Both the position numbers and the translations under genes were made by a program. Below the pieces are notes generated by a model. That model did not search any database, was not told where the DNA came from, and saw only the letters and a list, made by a program, of their open reading frames with translations. Below are positions 28,510 to 37,251 of a DNA stretch of 64,000 nt, piece by piece. Within the stretch, counting starts at the first letter, position 1; every line of letters starts with the position of its first letter. The DNA comes from Acidimicrobiia bacterium (GTDB taxonomy: Bacteria > Actinomycetota > Acidimicrobiia > Acidimicrobiales > Aldehydirespiratoraceae): assembly GCA_022820805.1 (NCBI GenBank), contig JAJEEV010000033.1:1-64000 (forward strand). Direction: 5' to 3'.

Positions 28510-29180
28510 GCTACGAGACGCTCGAGGTGCGCACCGACGCTCCGGTGGGATGGCTCGTGTTCGACCGGCCCGACGCGGGCAACGCCATCGACGCCCGCAT
28601 GTTCGTCGAACTCGAGGCGGCGTGGGCCGGGCTGGAGCGCGACCCGTCGGTCGAGGCCATCGTCAACACCGGCAACGGGCACTCCTTCCAGACCGGCCTG
28701 GACGTCAAGCAGCTCGCCACCGACCGGGAGGCGCTGCGGGCCAGCTCGCGCCGGACACGCGACTTCGCGCTGCGTATGACGTCATGGCACTGCGGTGTCA
28801 CCAAACCGGTCATCGCGGCGGTCAACGGGACCTGCGCGGGCGGCGGCCTGCATTTCGTGGCCGACGCCGACATCGTCATCGCGGCAGACTGCGCCTCGTT
28901 CCTGGACCCCCACGTCTCGGTCGGGCAGGCATCCGCGTTCGAGACCATCGGCCTGCTCAAGAAGGTCCCGATGGAGTCGGTCTCACGGATGGCGCTGATG
29001 GGTTCGCACGAGCGGCTCAGCGCCGAGCGGGCCCGACAGATCGGGATCGTCTCCGAGGTCGTGGACGCCGCAGGACTGCGTGACCGGGCCCGGGAGCTGG
29101 CCGTGATCATCGCCGAACAGGACCCCGCCCGCCTCCGGGCCATGAAGAAGGCGATGTGGCACGCGCTGGAGGCGCCATGA
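28506..29180 (+). CDS. Enoyl-CoA hydratase/isomerase family protein (second copy)
   Basis: 224-residue crotonase, paralogous to the one at 25990: GNGHSFQTGLDVKQL, GTCAGGGLHFVADADIVIA and DPHVSVGQASAFETIGLLKKVP. It ends early at HALEAP, about 40 residues short of its paralogue, missing the last helices (the paralogue continues with GARHLVSMWGHPD). The C-terminal helical part normally helps oligomerise and cap the active site, so this copy may be altered in function. No frameshifted remainder is evident downstream. ATG overlaps the VOC stop. Confidence 0.82.
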   Translation: MSYETLEVRTDAPVGWLVFDRPDAGNAIDARMFVELEAAWAGLERDPSVEAIVNTGNGHSFQTGLDVKQLATDREALRASSRRTRDFALRMTSWHCGVTKPVIAAVNGTCAGGGLHFVADADIVIAADCASFLDPHVSVGQASAFETIGLLKKVPMESVSRMALMGSHERLSAERARQIGIVSEVVDAAGLRDRARELAVIIAEQDPARLRAMKKAMWHALEAP

Positions 29181-29226
29181 GCGCTCCGGGTGACCAGGCC
29201 CTCCCTCCAGACCCGCGGAGGGCGCC

Positions 29227-29964
29227 ATGAGCGGCAACGAGCGCGCCTACATCCACGAGTTCATCGACATCCGGGGGGCCCACCGGGCCGACTACATGCA
29301 GCACATGGCGGCCAACTGGAGTCCGGCCGCGCAGAAGGACCGCAACCAGCTGCTCTTCGGAATCTGGGCCGTGCTGGGAAGCACCGGCGCCTGGCCCCAG
29401 GTGTGCAACATCTGGGAGGAGCAGGGCCTGGACGGGCTGGCCCGCTCATTCGGCCGCGAGGCGGTCGGGGCCGGGCTTCAGGACCCTGCTCTGGAGCGGT
29501 GGTGGAACAAGGCCGCCGAGTTCCGTCGGGGCGGCTTCGACCGGATCCTGCTGCCCGCTCCCTGGATGCCGACCATAGAGGAGTCCCTCGCCGCGGGCGT
29601 CCGGGCAACCGTGTTCGCGCACGAGATCCTGAAGTGCCGGCCCGGCACCGCGCCCGATCTCCTCGAGCTTGCCCGCACGGCAGCGGTGCCCGCGTACGCG
29701 CCGCTGGGGTGGAGGCTCGTCGGCGCCTGGACGACCGCGATGAGGGACGACGATGAGGCCATCCTGCTGTGGGCGCTGGACAGCTGGCCGGCCTGGGCCG
29801 CCGGCGAGGCCGCTCAACGTGGGGATAGCGGAGTGGTCACGTGGCGGTCGCAGGCCCGCGAGACCACCACCGACTGGCATCGCATCGTGCTGGTGGCCGG
29901 GCCGCTGTGCCCGTTCCGAACCGGTCGCCAGCCGAACCGTGAGGATCAGAGGGAGCTGGACTGA
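29227..29964 (+). CDS. Uncharacterised protein, possibly dimeric alpha/beta-barrel (NIPSNAP-like)
   Basis: 245 residues, no signal peptide or membrane segment. Two halves: YIHEFIDIRGAHRADYMQHMA...FGIWAVLGSTGAWPQVCNIWEE, and VFAHEILKCRPGTAPDLLELARTAAVPAYAPLGWRLVGAWTTAM. Each reads like a ferredoxin-like strand pattern seen in NIPSNAP or Dabb-type proteins (intake of a strand, helix, then G-W strand). The assignment is tentative. It is in line with the acyl-CoA operon (47 bp after the truncated crotonase) and probably acts on the same compound. Confidence 0.6.
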   Translation: MSGNERAYIHEFIDIRGAHRADYMQHMAANWSPAAQKDRNQLLFGIWAVLGSTGAWPQVCNIWEEQGLDGLARSFGREAVGAGLQDPALERWWNKAAEFRRGGFDRILLPAPWMPTIEESLAAGVRATVFAHEILKCRPGTAPDLLELARTAAVPAYAPLGWRLVGAWTTAMRDDDEAILLWALDSWPAWAAGEAAQRGDSGVVTWRSQARETTTDWHRIVLVAGPLCPFRTGRQPNREDQRELD

Positions 29965-30049
29965 GCCGGGCCGGCCGCCAGCCGCGTCTCGGTCCGCCAG
30001 GGCATAGCACGACGGTTGGGATTCTTCCCGCCGCTGCCAGGATGGGGTG

Positions 30050-31252
30050 ATGATGAACGCAGTCACCAACGGGGACCGCTACACGATCGTGTCGGCGGAC
30101 TGCCACGCGGGCGGGGACATCGACGACTACCGGCCCTACCTGCCGTCAAGCCTGCACGCCGACTTCGACGAGTGGAAGCAGGCCTACATCAACCCGTTCG
30201 CCGATCTCCAGGACTCGAAGCGGGTCCGCAACTGGGACACCGCGGTGCGCCAGCGCGACCTCGAGGCCGACGGGCAGGCGGCCGAGGTCGTCTTCCCCAA
30301 CACCGTGCCGCCGTTTTTCCCGTCGTCGCTGCTGGTCGCTCGACCGCCGGCGACCGCAGCCGAGTTCGAGGCCAGATGGGCGGGCCTGCAGGCCCACAAC
30401 CGCTGGCTCGTGGACTGGTGCCAGGAGCTCCCGGGCCGGCGGGCCGGACTCGCTCAGGTGTTCCCCAACGACATCGAGGCGGCCGTCGGCGAGGTCGAAT
30501 GGGCGGCCGCCCACGGCCTCAAGGGCGTGCTGGTGCCCGCCGTGCCGCCCGACTCCGCAGTGCCGCCGCTGTGGAGCGAGTACTACGACCCGCTGTGGGC
30601 CGCCTGCCAGGACACCGGGCTCGCAGTGACCCAGCACGGCGGCGCCGGCATTCCCGATCTTCAGGACTCCCCCAACCGCGCCTTCCTGATGTTGATGGAG
30701 GTGCCCTTCTTCGCCAATCGCAGCCTGTGGCACCTCATCGTGAGCGGTGTGTTCGAGCGCTTCGGTGGACTCCGCTTCGTGATGACCGAGCAGCGCGTCG
30801 GGTGGGTTCCCGCCGCGCTGTCCAAGATGGACGCCTACTGGCGGCTCTTCACCGGCGACGGGAATGTCGGGGAGATGGGTGCGGACGCCTCGCAGCTGCC
30901 CAGACCGCCGAGCAGCTACTTCAGGACCAACTGCTACATGGGAGCCAGCTTCCCCGGCCGGGACGAGGCCGAGGCGATCAGGCAGCTCGGAGTCGACCGG
31001 TTCATGTGGGGCAGCGACTACCCCCACAGCGAGGGCACGTTCCCCGATTCGGTGGCTTCGCTGCGGCACGTGTTCTGCGAATGGTCCGAGAGCGACCTCC
31101 GGATGCTGCTCGGCGCGACCGCCGCGGAGGTGTACCAGCTCAATCTCGACGACCTGGCGTCGGTGGGGGTCGGGCCGACGGTCGCCGAGGTGGCCGAGCC
31201 CCTGTCGGAGCTGCCCGACAATCCCAGCATGGCGTTCCGGGCCCGGCCCTGA
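30050..31252 (+). CDS. Amidohydrolase-2 family protein
   Basis: 400 residues. Metal-dependent hydrolase/decarboxylase TIM barrel of the amidohydrolase-related (ACMSD-like) type. N-terminal metal motif is SADCHAG instead of the usual DxHxH, then VTQHGGAG on a middle strand, VMTEQRVGWVP, and the late Asp in MWGSDYPHSEGTFP, a hallmark of the family. Three tandem starts exist (GTG 30047, ATG 30050, ATG 30053); 30050 is taken. Members hydrolyse or decarboxylate ring-derived acids. It continues the acyl-CoA operon, separated by 85 bp. Confidence 0.85.
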   Translation: MMNAVTNGDRYTIVSADCHAGGDIDDYRPYLPSSLHADFDEWKQAYINPFADLQDSKRVRNWDTAVRQRDLEADGQAAEVVFPNTVPPFFPSSLLVARPPATAAEFEARWAGLQAHNRWLVDWCQELPGRRAGLAQVFPNDIEAAVGEVEWAAAHGLKGVLVPAVPPDSAVPPLWSEYYDPLWAACQDTGLAVTQHGGAGIPDLQDSPNRAFLMLMEVPFFANRSLWHLIVSGVFERFGGLRFVMTEQRVGWVPAALSKMDAYWRLFTGDGNVGEMGADASQLPRPPSSYFRTNCYMGASFPGRDEAEAIRQLGVDRFMWGSDYPHSEGTFPDSVASLRHVFCEWSESDLRMLLGATAAEVYQLNLDDLASVGVGPTVAEVAEPLSELPDNPSMAFRARP

Positions 31253-31277
31253 GCACCGGAGGCGGATCGGCCGCCCG

Positions 31278-32342
31278 ATGGACTTCCCGACGTCGCCGGA
31301 ATCGCTCGGGCCGGCCGAACTGACCCATTACCTGCGGGCCGCGGGCGTCCTGGCCGGGGGTCGGGTCGCCGAGGCCCGCTTCGAGTTGATCGGCACGGGC
31401 AAGATCGGCGACAACGCCCGCTACTTCCTGACGCTCGAGGACGCCCCGAGCACGGCGCCCTCGACGGTGGTCGCCAAGTTCCCGGCGTCCGACGACCGAG
31501 CCAGGACGATGGCCGGAGCGGCCGGCGCCTACTACAACGAGGTGATGTTCTACCGGGTGCTCGCGCCGCGGACCTCGATGCGCACCCCGGCCGTCTACGG
31601 CAGCGAGCTCGGCGCCGACCGTGAGTCGTTCCTGCTGCTGCTGGAGGACATGGCCCCAGCCGAACCGGGCGTCCAGATGGTGGGCGAGACCCATGCGCAC
31701 ACCGTCGCGGCGCTCCGTGAGGCGGTGAAGCTGGCCGCCGCCTTCTACGGGGACAGCAGTCTCTCCGGCCTCGACCATGTGGTGGGCGTGACCCGCCCCG
31801 ACGGTGCCGAGTTCGCGCAGTTGCTGCTGGCCGACGCCTGGCCCGGGTTCGTGGACCGGCTGGGGGTCGGGCTCGCCGGGGACTGTCTCGCCTTCGGAGA
31901 GCGCTATGCGGCCAACCACGCCCGGGCGATCACCGGCTACGACGGGGAGTCCACGCTCGTTCACGGGGACTTCCGCAGCGAGAACATCCTGTTCGGGGCC
32001 GGCACCGCGACCACCGTCGACTGGCAGACGGTCAGCGAGTCGAGCCCGCTGACCGACATCGCCTACTTCCTCGGGGGCAGCGTCGGCATCGAGGACCGTC
32101 GCCGCTGGGAGAGGGACCTGGTGTCGGCCTGCCGCCGGCAGTTCGACGAGGCAGGGATCGAGTTCGGCGAGTCCGAATGCTGGGACATGTACCGCCGCGC
32201 CGCCATGCACGGGATCATCATCACGGTGCTGGGCGCCACCTTCACCAGCCCCGACCCCCGCAGCGACGAGATGTTCGCGACCATGATCCGCCGCCACCTC
32301 CAGCACTGCCTCGATGTCGGAGCCTCCGAGTTCCTCCCCTAG
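31278..32342 (+). CDS. APH/choline-kinase-like phosphotransferase
   Basis: 354 residues, protein-kinase-like fold. N-lobe Lys in STVVAKFPA, Glu helix YYNEVMFYRVLAP, hinge LLLLEDMAP, catalytic loop STLVHGDFRSENILF (HGD with Asn five residues on), and metal Asp in ATTVDWQTV. This is the group often called phosphotransferase, aminoglycoside-type or EcKinase-like, commonly beside acyl-CoA dehydrogenases in actinobacteria. Substrate is probably a small hydroxylated molecule; not an antibiotic-resistance call. Follows the amidohydrolase by 25 bp. Confidence 0.82.
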   Translation: MDFPTSPESLGPAELTHYLRAAGVLAGGRVAEARFELIGTGKIGDNARYFLTLEDAPSTAPSTVVAKFPASDDRARTMAGAAGAYYNEVMFYRVLAPRTSMRTPAVYGSELGADRESFLLLLEDMAPAEPGVQMVGETHAHTVAALREAVKLAAAFYGDSSLSGLDHVVGVTRPDGAEFAQLLLADAWPGFVDRLGVGLAGDCLAFGERYAANHARAITGYDGESTLVHGDFRSENILFGAGTATTVDWQTVSESSPLTDIAYFLGGSVGIEDRRRWERDLVSACRRQFDEAGIEFGESECWDMYRRAAMHGIIITVLGATFTSPDPRSDEMFATMIRRHLQHCLDVGASEFLP

Positions 32343-32357
32343 CGCGCCATTCCCGGC

Positions 32358-34013
32358 TCAGGCCACACCGGGGGCTGCGAGCGGGCCATCGTTGGACAGC
32401 ACGACGGTCGTCTCGGCCGGGACCGAGACCGTGTCGTTGGCCGGGCTGTCGAGGCGGCAGCCCGGCTGGCTGGCGAAAGCGGCCTGCCATCCGGGTGAGC
32501 CCAAGCGGACGCTCGTGGTGCGCTCGGACAGGTTCGCCACCACCGCGATCGTGCCTCGCCGCAGGGCGGCCACCCGCGGATCGGAAGCCTCGATCCATTC
32601 CAGCGGCGCCCGCCAAGTGTCGGGGTGCCGCCGGCGCACGGCCAGCAGGTCGCGGTAGCGGTGCAACGGGGCGCCGGGATCGGCGCGCTGGCCGGCCACC
32701 GTCTGCTCCGGCGGTCGGGATTCGGCGTCGATCCACGGCGCGCCGGCGGAGAAGCCGTTGTGGGTGCTGCTGTCCCAGGGCATCGGGGTCCTGCATCCGT
32801 CGCGGCCGTGGGTCGCGCCCGCGTTCCTGACCGACACCGGGTCATGGAACCCGGCCCGCAGCGCACCGTCGGGCAGGCCGAGCTCCTCGCCCTGGTACAG
32901 GAACGGCGTCCCCCCGAGCGTCAGGAACAGGGTGCTGACGGCCAGGGACCGCCGAACGCCGACGTCGCCCCCGCCGAACCGGGTGACCGGCCGGGAGCGG
33001 TCATGGTTGCTAAGAACCCAGGAGATCCCGTGCGGCGCCGCGTCGTGCATGACCCGCACCATGGTCAGCAGCGTCTCCGGATCCCAGCCGAGGAAGGCCG
33101 ATTGCAGGAAGAAGGCCTGATCGAGCGCGCCCGCCTGGACGTAGCGGGCCATCCGGTCGGGCCAGGGGGCGTTGACCTCGCCGAGCAGCATCGCTCGGCG
33201 GGGCGCGCAGACCTGGCTCCAGCGGCGGAAGATCTCCACGTTCTCGGACTGGTCCATGTCGTGGCGGTGCTCGAAGGAATCGAACGCGTCGAAGGGGTCC
33301 ATGCCCGCCACGACCGGCGCGATCTGGGGGTTGTCGCGCAACTGGACATCCTTGACGAGGCCGTGGGCCACGTCGACGCGGAAGCCGTCGACCCCCCGGT
33401 CCATCCACCACTCCAGGATCGCGTCGAAGTCGTCGCGGACTCGGGGGTTTCGCCAGTTCAGGTCGGGCTGCTCGGGCAGGAACAGATGGCACCAGTACTG
33501 GCCCGACGCCTCGTCGAGCGTCCAGGCCGGCCCGCCGAAATGACTGAGCCAGTTGTTGGGCGGCCCGCCGCCGGGAGCCGGGTCGGCCCACAGGAAGCGG
33601 TCCCGATCGGGTCCGCCGGGGTCGCGGCGGGCGCTCGCGAACCACTGGTGCTCGATCGAGGTGTGGTTGGGAACGATGTCGACCATGACCCGCAGGCCCA
33701 GGCCGTGGGCCTCGCTGACGAGGGTGTCGAAGTCCTCGAGCGTTCCGTGGCGGCGCGAGACGGCGCAGTAGTCGCTGACGTCGTAGCCGTGGTCGTGGCC
33801 CGGCGACGGGTAGAAGGGTGTGAGCCACACCGCGTCGACGCCCAGCCAGCTCAGGTACTCCAGCCGGCTGGTGACTCCGGCCAGGTCGCCCAAGCCGTCG
33901 CCGCTGGAGTCGGCGAAGGAGCGGACGTAGACCTCGTAGCCGACGGCTCCGCGCCACCAGGGCCCGGGCTGCCCGGTGCTGCCGGTCTGTGTCTCCGTCG
34001 TGTAGGTCGTCAA
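32358..34013 (-). CDS. GH13 alpha-glucosidase / alpha-amylase family enzyme
   Basis: Hydrolyses alpha-glucosidic bonds of short oligosaccharides in the cytoplasm (no signal peptide). 551 residues. GH13 regions: DIVPNHTS, nucleophile Asp214 in GFRVDVAHG, acid Glu279 in LLGEVNAP, and Asp338 in LSNHDRSR. The short loops resemble oligo-1,6-glucosidase and alpha-glucosidase groups. Start codon is TTG at 34013, supported by GGAGGA 8 bases before it; no closer ATG or GTG exists. A LacI-type operator ends 13 bp upstream and overlaps the leader, so the regulator should repress it directly. Convergent with the kinase gene. Confidence 0.9.
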   Translation of the reverse strand: MTTYTTETQTGSTGQPGPWWRGAVGYEVYVRSFADSSGDGLGDLAGVTSRLEYLSWLGVDAVWLTPFYPSPGHDHGYDVSDYCAVSRRHGTLEDFDTLVSEAHGLGLRVMVDIVPNHTSIEHQWFASARRDPGGPDRDRFLWADPAPGGGPPNNWLSHFGGPAWTLDEASGQYWCHLFLPEQPDLNWRNPRVRDDFDAILEWWMDRGVDGFRVDVAHGLVKDVQLRDNPQIAPVVAGMDPFDAFDSFEHRHDMDQSENVEIFRRWSQVCAPRRAMLLGEVNAPWPDRMARYVQAGALDQAFFLQSAFLGWDPETLLTMVRVMHDAAPHGISWVLSNHDRSRPVTRFGGGDVGVRRSLAVSTLFLTLGGTPFLYQGEELGLPDGALRAGFHDPVSVRNAGATHGRDGCRTPMPWDSSTHNGFSAGAPWIDAESRPPEQTVAGQRADPGAPLHRYRDLLAVRRRHPDTWRAPLEWIEASDPRVAALRRGTIAVVANLSERTTSVRLGSPGWQAAFASQPGCRLDSPANDTVSVPAETTVVLSNDGPLAAPGVA

Positions 34014-34026
34014 CCCAAGATCCTCC

Positions 34027-34040
34027 GCAAACGTTTACAG
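34027..34040 (-). promoter_or_regulatory. LacI-family operator upstream of the alpha-glucosidase
   Basis: Reads CTGTAAACGTTTGC on the gene's strand, identical over all 14 bases to the site upstream of the solute-binding protein. It abuts the ribosome-binding site of the TTG-started glucosidase, a position suited to blocking transcription or early elongation. Confidence 0.8.
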
Positions 34041-34087
34041 AGAGCGCACTCTAGTGAACCTGAACGATGTACGCAGCGGTGGGCGGC

Positions 34088-35170
34088 TCAGGCCTGATCA
34101 GCCGGGGCGAGCTGGCCGTGGTCCAGACGGGGCAGCACGTGACGGCCGACCAGGTCGCACTCGTCGAGATGCGGGTACCCCGACAGGATGAACGCGTCGA
34201 TCCCGACGCGGCGGTACTCCTGAAGCTTGGCGACCACCTCGTCGGGGTCTCCGACGATGGCCGCGCCCGCACCCGAGCGGGCCCGGCCGATGCCGGTCCA
34301 CAGGTTGGCCTCGACGTAGCCGTCGTCGTCGCTGAGTTGCCGGAGCTCGGCCTGCCTGCTCACCCCGACCGAGACCGCGTCGAGGGACCGGCCCCGGATG
34401 GCGGCGCCGACCTCGTCGTCGAGGCGGCTCACCAGCGACGCGGCGGCCGCTCTGGCCGCCGCCGACGTCTCCCGCACGACCATGTGGCTGCGCAGGCCGA
34501 AGCGCAGCCTCCGGCCGCGGCGGGACGCTCTGGACTTCATGTCGGCGACCGTGGCCGCCACGCCCGAGACGGTGTCGGGCCAGGTGAGGAACACGTCGCA
34601 GGCCTCGGCCGCGGTCTCCTTGGCCGCCTCCGAGAAGCCTCCGAAGTAGAACATCGGGCACCGGCCCGACACGGTCGTGGCCCGGGGCGGGTCGAGGGTC
34701 AGGTCGACGAACTCGCCGTGGAAGTCCACCGGCTCGCCGTCGAGCAGCGTGCGCAGCACATGCATCCACTCGAGGGTGCGGCGGTAGCGGGGAGCCGATT
34801 CCAGCGTCTCGCCGGGCATGTCGCTCGAGATGATGTTCACGGTGAGCCGGCCGTCGAGCATCCGGTCGACGGTGGCGATCTGGCGGGCCAGCTGGGGCAG
34901 CCACAGCTCCCCCATCCGCACCGCCAGCAGCAGTCGCATGCGCTCGGTGAGGGGTGCGATCCCGGCCGCGAAGGCGGTGGCGTCTATGCCGAGGGCGTAC
35001 CCGGAGGGCAGCAGGATGTTGTCGAAGCCGTTGCGCTCGGCGGCGAGGGTGATGTCGCGGCAGTGCTCCCAGCTGCTGGCCAGGGCCGGGTCCGGAACGC
35101 CCAGGTACTGGTAGTCGTCGTCGCACAGGGCGCCGAACCAAGCGACCTCCACCGGGTCTGCTGGTGTCAT
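34088..35170 (-). CDS. LLM-class flavin-dependent monooxygenase, SsuD-like
   Basis: 360 residues, luciferase-like TIM barrel. EVAWFGALCDDDYQYLG and AAERNGFDNILLPSGYALGID resemble alkanesulfonate monooxygenase (SsuD); NIISSDMPGETLESAPRYRRTLEWM also fits. Such enzymes use FMNH2 and oxygen to release sulfite from sulfonates. No ssuABC or flavin reductase gene is adjacent, so the substrate is uncertain. A start at 35200 is possible, but ATG 35170 avoids overlap with the upstream aldo/keto reductase gene and matches family length. Confidence 0.83.
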   Translation of the reverse strand: MTPADPVEVAWFGALCDDDYQYLGVPDPALASSWEHCRDITLAAERNGFDNILLPSGYALGIDATAFAAGIAPLTERMRLLLAVRMGELWLPQLARQIATVDRMLDGRLTVNIISSDMPGETLESAPRYRRTLEWMHVLRTLLDGEPVDFHGEFVDLTLDPPRATTVSGRCPMFYFGGFSEAAKETAAEACDVFLTWPDTVSGVAATVADMKSRASRRGRRLRFGLRSHMVVRETSAAARAAAASLVSRLDDEVGAAIRGRSLDAVSVGVSRQAELRQLSDDDGYVEANLWTGIGRARSGAGAAIVGDPDEVVAKLQEYRRVGIDAFILSGYPHLDECDLVGRHVLPRLDHGQLAPADQA

Positions 35171-35183
35171 CTGATGCGACCGG

Positions 35184-36089
35184 TCACGGCAGCCGGACAC
35201 CCTCGGCGGCTTCGATCACGTCGTAGACGTCGTTGCGGTCGAGCTGGACTCCGGTGGCGGCCGCCAGCTGAGCCAGCCGCGCCGGTTGCTGGGTGCCCAG
35301 CAGGGCCACCGGACTCGACGGGTGGGCCAGCACGAACGCGATGGCCACCGTGGCCCTGTCGGTGCTCTCGCGCTCGGCCAGGCGGTCCAGCACCGCGATC
35401 AGCTCGGGACGGATCCCGGAGCCGTCGGCCAGGCGGCCGCGGCCCAGCGGGCTCCAGGCGAGCGGCAGCACGCCGTCGCGCATGCACAGGTCGAAGGTGC
35501 CGTCGCGCAGGGGCGCCAGATGAGCTGCTGAGTACTCGGGCTGGGTCGTCGCCAGCGGGAACGGCAGGTGCGCGGCCAGAGCCTCGTGCTGGCTGGGCGT
35601 GAAGTTCGAGACCCCGACCGCCCGGATCTTTCCCGCGGTCCGCAGGGCGCTGAGCGCTTCGGCCAGTTCGGCGGGGTGCGTGAGCATGTCGGGTCTGTGG
35701 ATCTGGTACAGGTCTATGACGTCGGTCTGGAGCCGTCGCAGCGACGCCTCGCAGGCCGCGGTGATCGCGTCGCGGCCCGAGTCGTACGGGACTCCGGGGA
35801 CGATGCCGCCCTTGGTGGCCAGCACCATCCGGTCGCGCAGGTGCGGCGCGCCGGACAGGATGCGGCCGAGGTTCTCCTCGGCCTCCCCGAAGGCCTTGCC
35901 GCCCCAGCCGAGCCCGTAGATGTCGGCGGTGTCGACCAGGTTCATGCCGAGGTCCAGCCCGGTCTCGAGCACGGCCCTCAGCTCGTCGTCGGGCCGCGCC
36001 AGCAACCGCCAGCAGCCCACCCCCAGCGGTCCCACTTGGAATTCCGCTCCGAGCGGGCGACGATTGGGATCTATGAGTCCGTGTTCCAC
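35184..36089 (-). CDS. Aldo/keto reductase
   Basis: 301 residues, NADPH-dependent (beta/alpha)8 reductase. Catalytic tetrad visible: Asp and Tyr in VDTADIYGLG, Lys in LATKGGI, His in YQIHRPD. Further on, GVSNFTPSQ and AWSPLGRGRL are family motifs. It resembles the YdhF/YghZ-type group. GTG start. Divergent from the Gfo/Idh gene (73 bp between) and upstream of the LLM monooxygenase by 13 bp, probably one transcript. Confidence 0.9.
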   Translation of the reverse strand: MEHGLIDPNRRPLGAEFQVGPLGVGCWRLLARPDDELRAVLETGLDLGMNLVDTADIYGLGWGGKAFGEAEENLGRILSGAPHLRDRMVLATKGGIVPGVPYDSGRDAITAACEASLRRLQTDVIDLYQIHRPDMLTHPAELAEALSALRTAGKIRAVGVSNFTPSQHEALAAHLPFPLATTQPEYSAAHLAPLRDGTFDLCMRDGVLPLAWSPLGRGRLADGSGIRPELIAVLDRLAERESTDRATVAIAFVLAHPSSPVALLGTQQPARLAQLAAATGVQLDRNDVYDVIEAAEGVRLP

Positions 36090-36162
36090 CGGGTCACGCT
36101 ATCTGTGAGAGTTGAAGCGCCCCGGCACCCCGGGCCCCCGACCGCTGCGCTGAACAGGCCCG

Positions 36163-37248
36163 ATGAGCGCTCCTGAGCTCCGTTACGGGGTGATCGGCAC
36201 CGGGATGATGGGCCGCGAGCACATCGCCAACATCGAGCACCTGCCGGGAGCCCGGGTCACTGCGGTGGCCGATCCGAGCCCTGCCTCCCTCGACGCGGCC
36301 GCCGCTCTGGTGCCCGCGGCGGCAAGGTTCAGCGACGACGGCGACCTGATCGCCAGCGGCCTCTGCGACACGGTGGTGATCGCCACGCCGAACATGACCC
36401 ACGCGGCGGTGCTCGACGATGTGCTCGGCACCGACCTTCACATCCTGGTGGAGAAGCCGCTGTGCACCACCGTCGCAGACTGCCAGAGGGTCCTCGAAGC
36501 GCTCGACGGGCACCGCGGCCTGGTCTGGGTGGGGCTGGAATACCGCTACATGGCCCCGTTCGCCCGCCTCATCTCTGAGGTCGGGGCCGGCACCGCGGGC
36601 CGGGTGCGCATGGCCTCGCTGCGCGAGCACCGGTTCCCGTTCCTGGACAAGGTGGACAACTGGAACCGCTTCAGGGCCAACACCGGGGGCACCCTCGTGG
36701 AGAAGTGCTGCCACTTCTTCGATCTCATGAACCAGGTGATGGCAGGCAGCCCCGAGCGGGTCTACGCCTCGGGCAGCCAGATGGTCAACCACCTCGACGA
36801 GACCTACGGCGGCCGCACTCCCGACATCATCGACAGCGCCTACGTGGTCGTCGACTACGACGACGGTGCCCGCGGCCTGCTCGATCTCTGCATGTTCGCC
36901 GAGGCCACCCACGATCAGCAGGAGTTCGCGGTGATCGGCGACGACGGCAAGGTCGAGGCGCTCGTCCCCTCCGGGACCGTGCGCATCGGACGCCGGGGCG
37001 TCCACAGCATCGGCGACGTCGAGAGCGTCACGGTGGCCAGCACCGCCCCCTACGAGGGGCTCCACCACGGTTCCAGCTACGTCGAGCACCAGCACTTCCT
37101 CGAAGCGGTCAGGACTCTCGATCCCGACGGCTGGAGGGCGTCGTCGGAGGCGAGCCTCCAGGCCGGCCTGCTGTCGGTGGCGATGGGCGTCGCCGGGAGC
37201 CGGTCGCTGGCCACCGGTTCGGCGGTGCGGCTGGCCGAGGTGATGTGA
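36163..37248 (+). CDS. Gfo/Idh/MocA family oxidoreductase
   Basis: 361 residues. N-terminal Rossmann domain with GVIGTGMMGREHIANIEHLPG; the EKPLCTT motif holds the catalytic Lys, and the second His/Lys region NTGGTLVEKCCHFFDLMNQVM lies on the substrate domain. Family members oxidise or reduce sugars and inositols with NAD(P). Location between the alpha-glucosidase and the sugar permease genes supports a role in sugar processing, although it runs opposite to the permeases and ends 3 bp from them. Confidence 0.9.
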   Translation: MSAPELRYGVIGTGMMGREHIANIEHLPGARVTAVADPSPASLDAAAALVPAAARFSDDGDLIASGLCDTVVIATPNMTHAAVLDDVLGTDLHILVEKPLCTTVADCQRVLEALDGHRGLVWVGLEYRYMAPFARLISEVGAGTAGRVRMASLREHRFPFLDKVDNWNRFRANTGGTLVEKCCHFFDLMNQVMAGSPERVYASGSQMVNHLDETYGGRTPDIIDSAYVVVDYDDGARGLLDLCMFAEATHDQQEFAVIGDDGKVEALVPSGTVRIGRRGVHSIGDVESVTVASTAPYEGLHHGSSYVEHQHFLEAVRTLDPDGWRASSEASLQAGLLSVAMGVAGSRSLATGSAVRLAEVM

Positions 37249-37251
37249 CGG

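Noticed and set aside
31278..32342. Aminoglycoside resistance gene
   Set aside because: The fold motif is shared by many small-molecule kinases, and the acyl-CoA operon context does not suggest resistance.
32358..34013. Secreted amylase
   Set aside because: No signal peptide at the TTG start, and active-site spacing fits cytoplasmic alpha-glucosidases.
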